NCBI GenBank assembly: GCA_022821265.1
Contig: JAJEDW010000016.1
Location: 1 to 41,147, forward strand
DNA length: 41,147 bases
Direction: 5' to 3'
Source: Acidobacteriota bacterium
GTDB taxonomy: Bacteria > Acidobacteriota > Terriglobia > 20CM-2-55-15
A program made the position numbers and the translations under genes. The first letter of the stretch is position 1; the number at the start of each line of letters is the position of its first letter. The notes under the pieces are model-generated. The model did no database searches. It was not told the DNA's origin and saw only the letters and a program-made list of their open reading frames with translations. Positions 1 to 6,086 of this stretch are shown here, one piece after another.

Positions 1-90
1 CCATTGGGCATCGTGCTCGTCGTAGTCGTAGTTGTGATCCGGGACGGACGCCTTCAGATCGGCGATCATCGCGTCTGTCATGCTGGTCAT
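1..90 (-). CDS. Unknown 119-aa protein, N-terminal part (truncated by the window edge)
   Basis: This is the first 30 codons of the gene that is complete at 40737-41096, seen again because of the terminal repeat. The ATG at 90 overlaps the TGA of the upstream gene (ATGA). An AAAGGA Shine-Dalgarno-like sequence lies seven bases before it. See the full copy for its description. Confidence 0.8.
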   Translation of the reverse strand, partial: MTSMTDAMIADLKASVPDHNYDYDEHDAQW

Positions 91-141
91 GTCGCTGTCC
101 TTTCGGTTCGGGCCAAGTTCGACCTGGCCATTGCTTGGGCG
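1..141. repeat. Terminal direct repeat, left copy
   Basis: Bases 1-141 are repeated exactly at 41007-41147. A repeat this short at both ends of a contig is most simply an assembly overlap from a circular or circularly permuted molecule; a 141-base k-mer would leave exactly this signature. A true physical terminal repeat is the alternative. It means genes crossing the contig ends are complete. Confidence 0.93.
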
Positions 142-278
142 TTCTTCTTGGTATGTCCGCCGCCGCGGGCGATCGGCTGCCCGGTGGCCGTCCGGTAGAT
201 CGTGACGGTCCACTCTTGGCGGTGGGGGTGCTTCTCGGCTCGCTCCCAAGTGGCGGCGGTGATCGCGTTTTGCTTCAT
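87..278 (-). CDS. Small basic protein, possibly dsRBD-like
   Basis: A 63-residue basic protein, first gene of the operon that continues across the contig junction into the recombination and nucleotide genes. Promoter P1 lies immediately upstream and the ATG at 278 falls where transcription should start, so it is read as leaderless. The C-terminal half (GGGHTKKNAQAMARSNLA) resembles the last helix of double-stranded-RNA-binding domains, where a GxTKKxAxxxA pattern contacts RNA. That is only a pattern resemblance in a short protein. Its TGA overlaps the next ATG by four bases, implying coupled translation. It could equally be an uncharacterised nucleic-acid-binding or regulatory peptide. Confidence 0.72.
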   Translation of the reverse strand: MKQNAITAATWERAEKHPHRQEWTVTIYRTATGQPIARGGGHTKKNAQAMARSNLARTERTAT

Positions 279-284
279 GTGGAT

Positions 285-345
285 ACTGTATCAGACTTTC
301 GCAACGATGTGAAGTTTTTTCACAATAAATTTTAAAATATTTTTG
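285..345 (-). promoter_or_regulatory. Promoter P1 with overlapping operator-like palindrome
   Basis: On the minus strand the -35 is TTCACA (308-313), then a 17-base spacer, then the -10 TACAGT (285-290). The ATG of the 63-aa gene follows after six bases, so the transcript should be leaderless. The palindrome TGTGA-N7-TCACA (308-324) covers the -35. An AT-rich tract (325-345) lies upstream. One of six near-identical copies in the genome. Confidence 0.82.
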
Positions 346-349
346 GCGG

Positions 350-580
350 TTATCGGGCCGCCTGGCCGCTGGCATCGGCAGACGCCAGTTTGTGCATGAC
401 TCCGCCGGGGGTGACCCGGTGCCACCAATTCTCCGAGCCGCAGGCGGCGCACGTCCTGTGGGAGTCGCACCAGCCCAAGGTGGCGTGGCCGACTGCCGCG
501 CCGGGGGCCACAGTCCCGCAGGCGGGGCACTTCGCCACGATCACTTCGCCGCGCTTCGCTGGACGGTAGTCGGCGGTCAT
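350..580 (-). CDS. Small zinc-ribbon protein
   Basis: A 76-residue protein with the Cys pattern of a zinc ribbon: CPAC at residues 18-21, then Cys38, Cys44 and Cys47 (CAACG). The family is not recognised. The ATG at 580 overlaps the TGA of the upstream gene as ATGA, which fixes the start. Longer readings of the same frame run into Arg-rich nonsense antisense to other genes. It is the last gene of the short operon started by promoter P2 and ends in TAA just before the AT-rich tract of P1. A nucleic-acid-binding or protein-binding role is plausible but not shown. Confidence 0.72.
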   Translation of the reverse strand: MTADYRPAKRGEVIVAKCPACGTVAPGAAVGHATLGWCDSHRTCAACGSENWWHRVTPGGVMHKLASADASGQAAR

Positions 581-756
581 GACGTCGCACCCGCAGCGGC
601 GTGCCCGGCGGCCTTGCGGCGCGCGTCGGCCCGGGCCGAGGCGGCGGTGGGGCCGAACCCGTCGGCGTCCCATCCGCACGGGCAGGCGACGCGACAGGCG
701 TGCTTGCGGCCGCTGCCGGGCAGGCGGGCGGGCTTCTGGTAGGTGAACTGTTCCAT
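577..756 (-). CDS. Small Cys-rich protein (59 aa)
   Basis: A 59-residue gene in the GC-rich coding style of its neighbours. It carries a CRVACPCGWD cluster (three Cys) and an Ala/Arg-rich C-terminus ending in His, a plausible small metal-binding protein. The ATG at 756 has a GAGAGGAA ribosome-binding sequence four bases upstream. Its TGA overlaps the ATG of the zinc-ribbon gene (ATGA). No function can be assigned. Confidence 0.68.
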   Translation of the reverse strand: MEQFTYQKPARLPGSGRKHACRVACPCGWDADGFGPTAASARADARRKAAGHAAAGATS

Positions 757-786
757 GTCTGTTCCTCTCGTTTGCTTTGGTCGGGT

Positions 787-999
787 CTATCGCTCGTCGC
801 GGTAGTGGTCGAGTGCGGCGAGTTCGCCCGACACGATCACGTCTATCCGGAGCGACGCGCTTGTCGCCGCGGCCTTGCGGGCCTCGGCGGCGAGCGCATC
901 GAATTCTTCTTCGGAGCCGATCTCGGCGAGGCGCTCCGACATGCGGGCGTAGCCCTCGCGGTACCACTCGTGCGCTTGCTCGGTTTGCGTGTTCTTCAT
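787..999 (-). CDS. Small acidic helical protein, leaderless
   Basis: A 70-residue, Glu- and Ala-rich protein predicted to be mostly helical. No family is recognised. The start is set by promoter P2: the ATG at 999 lies seven bases after the -10, whereas a longer reading to 1044 would begin inside the promoter. The gene ends in TAG. Its first residues (MKNTQTEQ) resemble those of the next leaderless gene upstream (MMNTQTAQ). This suggests that promoter and 5' coding region were duplicated together. Confidence 0.75.
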   Translation of the reverse strand: MKNTQTEQAHEWYREGYARMSERLAEIGSEEEFDALAAEARKAAATSASLRIDVIVSGELAALDHYRDER

Positions 1000-1006
1000 G
1001 TGTGTA

Positions 1007-1065
1007 ACCATATCAGACTTTCGCAACGATGTGAAGTTTTTCACAACAAAATTCGAAAAATATTT
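1007..1065 (-). promoter_or_regulatory. Promoter P2 with overlapping operator-like palindrome
   Basis: The -35 TTCACA (1030-1035) is separated by 17 bases from the -10 TATGGT (1007-1012); seven bases later comes the ATG at 999. The palindrome TGTGA-N6-TCACA (1030-1045) is perfect in its arms and matches the classical Crp/Fnr half-site spacing. An AT-rich tract lies upstream. Confidence 0.82.
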
Positions 1066-1076
1066 GCGAGTCGCCG

Positions 1077-1256
1077 TCAGCTTCCCGCCGGGCCCATCGC
1101 GCTGCGAAGTGCGCGGTTGGCGCGGCGGCTGCGTATCCTTCTGAGTTCGACCTTCATCCTGCTCCGCTCGACCGGCGTGCCTACGCCGTCCCTGAGCATC
1201 GCCGCGAGCATCGCCTCTCTGCGGTCGTCTGTCTGCGCCGTCTGCGTGTTCATCAT
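1077..1256 (-). CDS. Small basic protein (59 aa), leaderless
   Basis: A 59-residue, Arg-rich protein (pattern RRIRSRRANRALR near the C-terminus) that could bind nucleic acid; no family is recognised. Two adjacent ATG codons (1256 and 1253) follow promoter P3, the first seven bases after the -10. The first is therefore chosen and the transcript is taken as leaderless. The longer reading to 1352 would include the promoter. It stands alone between P3 and P2. Confidence 0.68.
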   Translation of the reverse strand: MMNTQTAQTDDRREAMLAAMLRDGVGTPVERSRMKVELRRIRSRRANRALRSAMGPAGS

Positions 1257-1263
1257 GTGCGAA

Positions 1264-1315
1264 ACAATATCAGACTTTCGCAATGATGTGAAGTTATTCA
1301 CAACAAAATTCGAAA
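1264..1315 (-). promoter_or_regulatory. Promoter P3 with overlapping operator-like palindrome
   Basis: The -35 TTCACA (1287-1292), a 17-base spacer and the -10 TATTGT (1264-1269) precede the ATG at 1256 by seven bases. The palindrome TGTGA-N6-TCACA spans 1287-1302. It differs from P2 by only a few bases in the core. Confidence 0.82.
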
Positions 1316-1320
1316 CATGC

Positions 1321-2190
1321 TCACGCCTTCGTCTGGTGGTCGAGCCTGCCAACGCGGACGAGCTGTTCTGCGGCCAACTGGGCGAGGCCCGCCTCGTGGC
1401 GAAGGCGCTTCTTGCACAGGTCTCGGTAGTCGCAGCCGGAGCACGCGCGGCTCGGCGACATAAGCGCGCCGAGCGCGGGGTCGTCGAGGTCGCCCGCCGC
1501 GACGCCGGCCAGCCGGCACAGGTCGGCGTCGAGCATTTCCAGGCGGTCGGCCAGGATGCGCCCGGCCGCCAGGCGCGCGTTCTCTGCGATGGCCGCGACG
1601 GTCGACGACACTTCGCCGCGCCTCGCGTCGATGTGGTCGATCCTGGCGATCGACGCTCCGCCCGCCCCGCCCGCCTGCTCGGCGAGCCAGTCGTACACGC
1701 GCAACTGCCAGCCCGCCTGCATTCCCCACTGCGACGACCACTGCCCGATCGTCTGGCGCGTAGTCTTGTGGTCGATCACGACTCGGCGCCCGGCGCCGTC
1801 GACCGCCAGGACGTCGAGCACTCCGGCCAGCCCGTCGATCTGGCCGAATCCGGGCAGGCGGGCGGTGATCCGGACCTCCACGCCGACGACCGACAGGCCG
1901 GAGTAGAGCCGTCCGGCCGCCGTCTGCCACCCTCTCATCGCCCGGGCGACATCGGCGTCGTCCGGCAGCAGGCCGCGGCGCTCGGCGATCCAGGCGTGCG
2001 CGTCCTCCCAATCCCCGCCTTGGAGCGCGTGGGCGACGCATTCGTGGATGTCTGAGCCGAGTTCGGCGGCTGACGCACTGTTCGGCGGCCGCCGAAGCTC
2101 TAGATGGTATTGCATCAGCCAGCGGAAGCGGCACTCTCCGTGCGCCGACAGCTCGGAGTTGCTGGCCCAGCGGGCGCCACCGTCAGCCAT
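1321..2190 (-). CDS. PD-(D/E)XK exonuclease of the RecB/Cas4 type with Fe-S cysteines
   Basis: A 289-residue nuclease expected to degrade or trim DNA ends during replication and recombination. The motifs are in canonical order: GSDIHE (45-50), FGQIDG with Asp119, VVIDHK with Asp140 and Lys142, then Gln162/Tyr166 of the QxxxY motif. Four cysteines fit the Fe-S cluster of AddB and Cas4 nucleases: Cys20 alone, then Cys250, Cys253 and Cys259 as C-x2-C-x5-C. It is the last gene of the polymerase, resolvase and helicase cluster. Its ATG overlaps the end of the tiny membrane-peptide gene by eight bases. A Cas4-type role in CRISPR is unlikely because no array or cas gene is present. Confidence 0.9.
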   Translation of the reverse strand: MADGGARWASNSELSAHGECRFRWLMQYHLELRRPPNSASAAELGSDIHECVAHALQGGDWEDAHAWIAERRGLLPDDADVARAMRGWQTAAGRLYSGLSVVGVEVRITARLPGFGQIDGLAGVLDVLAVDGAGRRVVIDHKTTRQTIGQWSSQWGMQAGWQLRVYDWLAEQAGGAGGASIARIDHIDARRGEVSSTVAAIAENARLAAGRILADRLEMLDADLCRLAGVAAGDLDDPALGALMSPSRACSGCDYRDLCKKRLRHEAGLAQLAAEQLVRVGRLDHQTKA

Positions 2191-2266
2191 CGTCGTCGAT
2201 CCAGTGCCACAGCCAGACGTCGGCGCAGGCGAGCAGTATCCCGGCGAGCAGGAGCAAGTCGGCCAT
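2183..2266 (-). CDS. Possible 27-residue single-helix membrane peptide
   Basis: A very short frame (starting MADLLLLAGILLACAD, ending WIDDDG) that would form one transmembrane helix with an acidic end. Its ATG overlaps the TGA of the SNF2 helicase gene by one base (TGATG), and its end overlaps the nuclease start by eight bases. These are the coupling patterns seen at genuine junctions in this genome. The size makes chance possible. Confidence 0.42.
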   Translation of the reverse strand: MADLLLLAGILLACADVWLWHWIDDDG

Positions 2267-3612
2267 CAGGCGGACGCCGCCAGTTCGACCGGGCTGACAG
2301 CGTCGAGCAGGTCGCGCTTCTCGGCCAAGACGCGCTGCACCCGCTCGTCGATCGTCCCGGCCGACACGATGTCGACGACGAGGACGGCCGGCGCCTCTTG
2401 CGTCCACCGCCTGACACGGTCTTCTGCCTGCATCCTGGCTACCGACGACCAGCCGGAGTGGAGGTGGACGACGACTTTCGCCCGCGTGAGCGTCAGGCCC
2501 TCGGAACCGGTGCCGTACGTCGCCAGCAAAACTTGGGACTCGCCGGCCTCCCATCTGGCGACGGCGGCGTCGATCTCGCCTCTGGACATCCCGCCGACGA
2601 GCATTTCCGCCGGGTGTTTGTGCCGGTCGAGCACCGGCGCGGCGATCTCGGCTAATTGGCGGCTGGCCGTGAACACGACTACCGGCTCGTCCGGCGGAAG
2701 GTCGCCGAGCAGATCGCGCAGCGCGGCGACCTTCGGCGACGGCCCTGTCATCGCCACGCCTCCGTCTTCGACGTCGAGCGGCGCCGCCGCCGCCTGGCAG
2801 AGGCGGACGGTCGCCGCCAGTGCGTTGGCGGACCAGGACGACTCGCCGTCGGCGACAACCCGCCACTCGTCCTCGACCTGCTGGTACTGCCTCCGGTGCG
2901 CGGCGGTCAGGTGGGCGAGCCTCGTCTCTCGCACGCGGTCGATTCTCCGGCCGACGCACTCTTCCATCGACCGCCTCCTGTAGACCGGCGCGGCGAGCCT
3001 GCCGAGCCTGTCCATCCTGTCCTCGCGCCAGCCGAGAACTTCGACCTGGCCCCACGGACCCCAGCCGAGGTCACAGAACTCGCTTGTGAACGCCGCCCGG
3101 CTGCCCCACGACTCCGCATCGACGAGCCTCAGAACGGACCACAAGTCGTCCGGCTTGTTGGCGACCGGCGTGCCGGTCAGCGCCCAGCGCTGTTCGGCGC
3201 GGACAGACCACGCGGCTCTCGTCTGCTTCGCCTTCGGGTCTTTCGCCCGGTGCGCCTCGTCGAACACCGCGACTCCGAATTCGAGCGCGTCGAACTCTTT
3301 GTCGTCCTTCTCTGCGTCGGACCGCTCGACGCCGGGCCAGTGCTCCAGGCGCGCGAGCTTCGGCAGCAGCGGCCAAGTGGTGACCACCGCCTTCCGGCCG
3401 TCGTGCCGCTCGAATTCGGCCAGCGCCTCCCGGCGCTGTTTGACCGGCCCGTCCACGGCGAAAACTCGGTAGCCGGCGACGCGCGCAAGGTGGTCCTCCC
3501 AAACCGAGACGACCGCTTTCGGGCAGACGACCAGCGCAGACTGGTGCGCGATCGCGTCGAGCGCCGCGCAAGCCATGACCGTCTTGCCGGAACCCATTTC
3601 GTCGCACAACAA
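2266..3612 (-). CDS. SNF2-family DNA helicase/translocase, C-terminal part after an in-frame amber
   Basis: This 448-residue frame holds essentially the whole SNF2 motor: Walker A GSGKT (7-11), DEAH (118-121), LTGTP (145-149), and the C-terminal lobe with GTGSEGLTL and QAEDRVRRW (motifs V and VI). It lacks the N-terminal Q-motif region, which is encoded in the same frame at 3625-3951 and separated from it only by a TAG codon at 3627-3625. The first usable codon here is a TTG at 3612 directly before Walker A, not a convincing start. Most likely one gene of about 561 codons (2266-3951) carries a nonsense change; readthrough or two separate chains are alternatives. It acts with the resolvase and nuclease encoded beside it. 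Confidence 0.85.
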   Translation of the reverse strand: MLCDEMGSGKTVMACAALDAIAHQSALVVCPKAVVSVWEDHLARVAGYRVFAVDGPVKQRREALAEFERHDGRKAVVTTWPLLPKLARLEHWPGVERSDAEKDDKEFDALEFGVAVFDEAHRAKDPKAKQTRAAWSVRAEQRWALTGTPVANKPDDLWSVLRLVDAESWGSRAAFTSEFCDLGWGPWGQVEVLGWREDRMDRLGRLAAPVYRRRSMEECVGRRIDRVRETRLAHLTAAHRRQYQQVEDEWRVVADGESSWSANALAATVRLCQAAAAPLDVEDGGVAMTGPSPKVAALRDLLGDLPPDEPVVVFTASRQLAEIAAPVLDRHKHPAEMLVGGMSRGEIDAAVARWEAGESQVLLATYGTGSEGLTLTRAKVVVHLHSGWSSVARMQAEDRVRRWTQEAPAVLVVDIVSAGTIDERVQRVLAEKRDLLDAVSPVELAASA

Positions 3613-3624
3613 GGCGGCGCCGGA

Positions 3625-3951
3625 CTAGGCCAGCCATGCAGCGCCTGCGCGCTGCGGCTGCGACAGCCATTCCGGGCGGCCCTCGCCGTCGGCGGACCGG
3701 TCGCCGGCGAGGTGCGCGGCGCGCACGGCGGCGGCGTGGAGGCGGTCCGCCTGGTCTGATGCGGCCCGGGTCCACTCGCAGCCGCCGTCGATCTCCGACA
3801 GGCGCACGAGGCACTGCCACGTCGCCGGGACGAGGTACCGGCCGGACCGCCAGCGGCCGCCCGTCCAGTTGTCTTTGACGGCGTCGGCGAACTCGCGCGA
3901 CGGGTCGGTCACGACGAACTGGCCGGACTCGGCGGCGACGTCGACTCTCAC
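3625..3951 (-). CDS. SNF2-family helicase, N-terminal part, ended by an in-frame amber
   Basis: A 108-residue frame whose last residues (LSQPQRAGAAWLA) are the Q-motif that normally runs directly into Walker A of SNF2 proteins. The codon after Ala is TAG. The next codons continue in the same frame as SGAALLCDEMGSGKT, exactly the expected sequence. The GTG start at 3951 overlaps the TGA of the resolvase gene (GTGA). Residues 1-70 resemble the small N-terminal domain of phage SNF2 helicases but have no motif I can name. Alone this piece cannot be a helicase. Confidence 0.75.
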   Translation of the reverse strand: MRVDVAAESGQFVVTDPSREFADAVKDNWTGGRWRSGRYLVPATWQCLVRLSEIDGGCEWTRAASDQADRLHAAAVRAAHLAGDRSADGEGRPEWLSQPQRAGAAWLA

Positions 3952-4361
3952 TGCCGGCGCTGCCAGGCGAGCAGGTGGGCGAGCGCATCGGCCGCGTGCG
4001 GCATTCCCGGTCCGGCTATATCAGACGCCTCGGCCATCGCCGAGCGTTTCGCCTGCGGGCGGACGCGCTCGATCGGCACCGCCGGGCCGGCGTCGCCGGA
4101 CCACAACGTCAGAACGCCGACGACGACGCCGGACATGAACGCCGGATACAGGCCGATGGACGTCCGCGGGCCGACGGCGTCGAACTGCTCGACGACTGCG
4201 GCGCGCGGCAGGCCGCCGAACACATCGACCCATTCGGCCAGTCTCAAGACCACGCCGAGCACGTCTGCCTGCTCAGCGACGTGGATGCGGCCCGACACGT
4301 CGGCGGCGAGGCCGGTCGTCTTGCCTGGATCGACTCCGAGCAGCCAGCCGGCGTCACTCAT
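3948..4361 (-). CDS. RuvC-like Holliday-junction resolvase
   Basis: A 137-residue protein with the RNase H-like fold signature of RuvC. Asp11 sits in GVDPGKTTG, Glu58 in VVEQF, and His122 with Asp125 in HAADALAHLL, giving the acidic metal-binding set that cuts branched DNA. It would resolve recombination or replication intermediates before packaging. The ATG at 4361 overlaps the polymerase gene end by eight bases, and its TGA overlaps the SNF2 start. A RuvC-like debranching nuclease of another subfamily is possible, but the fold assignment looks secure. Confidence 0.87.
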   Translation of the reverse strand: MSDAGWLLGVDPGKTTGLAADVSGRIHVAEQADVLGVVLRLAEWVDVFGGLPRAAVVEQFDAVGPRTSIGLYPAFMSGVVVGVLTLWSGDAGPAVPIERVRPQAKRSAMAEASDIAGPGMPHAADALAHLLAWQRRQ

Positions 4362-6027
4362 ATTTGTCGCCCCACCTGTCCATGACTACGGCCTCGGCGA
4401 CGAGCGCCGGGTCGAACCGGTCGTCCGTCATCGTCGCCGCGATCTCCGCGGCGACGTCGTCCGCCGCGTCTGCCGGCACCTCGGCGATGATCTCGTCGTG
4501 GTACGGGCAGACGGCGAATTCGCCGACGTCCGATCTGTCCAGGCGGACGATCGCGGATTTGAGCACGTCGGCGCCGGTGCCCTGGACCATGTGGTTGACC
4601 AGCAGGTAGGGCTTGTCCAACTCCGCGACCTGCATCCGGCCGAACGGAGTGCGGAGGTACATGTGCCGGCCGCCGAGCATCTGCGCCGCCGAGCCCATCA
4701 TCAGCGGCGCCGAGGTCGCGACGGGGAACGCCGAATAAAACTGCTCGCGAATCTGCTCGGCGCGCTCGATCGGGAAGCCGAACGAGTCGGCCAGGCGCTT
4801 GGCGCCTGCGCCGTAGCACACGGCGAACACCGCGTTCTTCGACGTCTGCCGTTCTTCGGGCGCGATGTCGTCTTTTTGCCAGACCTGGCGGGCGATGGCC
4901 GTGTGCGCGTCGTCGCCGTCGAACACGGACTTGAGCGACTCGTCGCCGGTCAGCGCGGCGATCAGCCGCAACTCCTGCTGCGAGTAGTCGCAGGCGACCA
5001 GTTTGTGCCCGTCCGGCGCTTTGAATGCGTTTCTGATGGCGGCTTTCCTAGGCAGCGTGTGGATCGACGATGACATGCGCCCGGTGGCCGCGCCGACGGG
5101 GTTGATGCTCGGGTGGACCCGGCCGCCGCGCTCCATCTGGATCAGCGGGTCGACCCAAGTCGACTGTTGTTTTTCCAGCGATTTGTACCGCCTGTACGAC
5201 GCCGCCGTCGGCGAGTCGAAGCCATCCAGGCCCTCGACCGTGAGCGACGGCTCGCCTTTCGGCGTCAGCGCCGCCGGCTGCCAGCCCTCGGCCAGCAGCG
5301 CCGCGATGACCTCTTTCCGGCTGGCCAGGTCGACGCCGGCCTTGCGGCACTCGGCGGATATCTCCTGGCGCTCCGCTCCGAGATGCTCGCCGAGGCGCTC
5401 CAGATACGGGCGGTCTATCGGCATTCCCCGCCGCTCCATCGCCTCCAAGGCGATCTGCGACGCCATTTCCATTTCGTACAAGGCAGTCCCGGCGGCGGCG
5501 CGCTCGGCCAGCCAGATGTCGGCGGTCATGACGCAGTCGGCCGCCCCGTACCGCCACAGGACGGGATCGCGCGGGTCGACTTCGGCCCAGCCGCCTCCAT
5601 GCCGTTTCATGTGGTCGTCGAGCACTGCGGCGTGCTCGACCATCGGGTGCTTCATCGCCCGGCACAGCGCCTTCAAACCGACGCGGCGGTCGGGCCGGTT
5701 GAGCCGGGCCATGGTCATCGTGTCGTGGCGGCGGACGGGCAGCTTCACGCCCGCCTCCCGGAGGAAGTGCGAGTCGAACTTGTGGTTGTGGAGGCAGATG
5801 TCGCCCACGTAGGCGTCCAGCGCCTCGGCCGCCACGCCCAGCCAGCGGTCGGCCGGAATCGACCACGCGCCGCGCGAGTCGCCGAACTGGACCAGGCGAA
5901 GCTCGTCGCGGGTCCAGTCCAGGCCCGACGTCTCGGTGTCTACCGCGAGCACCTCGCGGCGCTCGCCCAGCCACGACATGAACTCGGCGGCGTCGGCGGT
6001 GGAGTCGAGCAGGCGAAAACCGTCCAT
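4354..6027 (-). CDS. polA: Family A DNA polymerase with 3'-5' exonuclease
   Basis: A 557-residue replicative polymerase of the Pol I type without the 5' nuclease domain. The exonuclease motifs are DTETSGL (Asp30, Glu32), HNHKFD (Asp85) and RYGAAD (Tyr160, Asp164). The polymerase motifs are TGRMSS (Arg317), DYSQQE (Asp347), the O-helix Arg393-Lys397-Tyr405, and YHDE (509-512). All catalytic residues are present. No Shine-Dalgarno sequence precedes the ATG at 6027; a TAGCTT hexamer seven bases upstream could serve as a -10 for a leaderless transcript, without a good -35. Palindromes fill the short space upstream. Confidence 0.96.
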   Translation of the reverse strand: MDGFRLLDSTADAAEFMSWLGERREVLAVDTETSGLDWTRDELRLVQFGDSRGAWSIPADRWLGVAAEALDAYVGDICLHNHKFDSHFLREAGVKLPVRRHDTMTMARLNRPDRRVGLKALCRAMKHPMVEHAAVLDDHMKRHGGGWAEVDPRDPVLWRYGAADCVMTADIWLAERAAAGTALYEMEMASQIALEAMERRGMPIDRPYLERLGEHLGAERQEISAECRKAGVDLASRKEVIAALLAEGWQPAALTPKGEPSLTVEGLDGFDSPTAASYRRYKSLEKQQSTWVDPLIQMERGGRVHPSINPVGAATGRMSSSIHTLPRKAAIRNAFKAPDGHKLVACDYSQQELRLIAALTGDESLKSVFDGDDAHTAIARQVWQKDDIAPEERQTSKNAVFAVCYGAGAKRLADSFGFPIERAEQIREQFYSAFPVATSAPLMMGSAAQMLGGRHMYLRTPFGRMQVAELDKPYLLVNHMVQGTGADVLKSAIVRLDRSDVGEFAVCPYHDEIIAEVPADAADDVAAEIAATMTDDRFDPALVAEAVVMDRWGDKYE

Positions 6028-6044
6028 CGGCCGAAAGCTATCGT

Positions 6045-6077
6045 CCGCCGCGCGGCGGCTTGTTCGTTATGACGAAC
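6045..6077. other. Two inverted repeats between lipoprotein and polymerase genes
   Basis: The 59-base space 6028-6086 holds a perfect 14-base GC palindrome (CCGCCGCGCGGCGG, 6045-6058) and a second hairpin with six-base arms, GTTCGT and ACGAAC (6062-6077). It separates the end of the late genes from the polymerase cluster. It could be a terminator without a U-tract, an operator or a processing site. Confidence 0.6.
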
Positions 6078-6086
6078 GACGAATGG

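Noticed and set aside
601-2055. Long open frames on the plus strand, for example 601-2055, 4135-5073, 26441-28786 and 32976-35228
   Set aside because: They lie antisense to genes with clear motifs, are rich in Arg/Pro/Ala/Gly without domain patterns and lack ribosome-binding sites. GC-rich DNA produces such frames opposite real genes.
1321-2190. Cas4 nuclease as a sign of a CRISPR system
   Set aside because: No repeat-spacer array and no other cas-like gene is present. The Fe-S RecB-type nuclease is explained by its recombination-gene neighbours.
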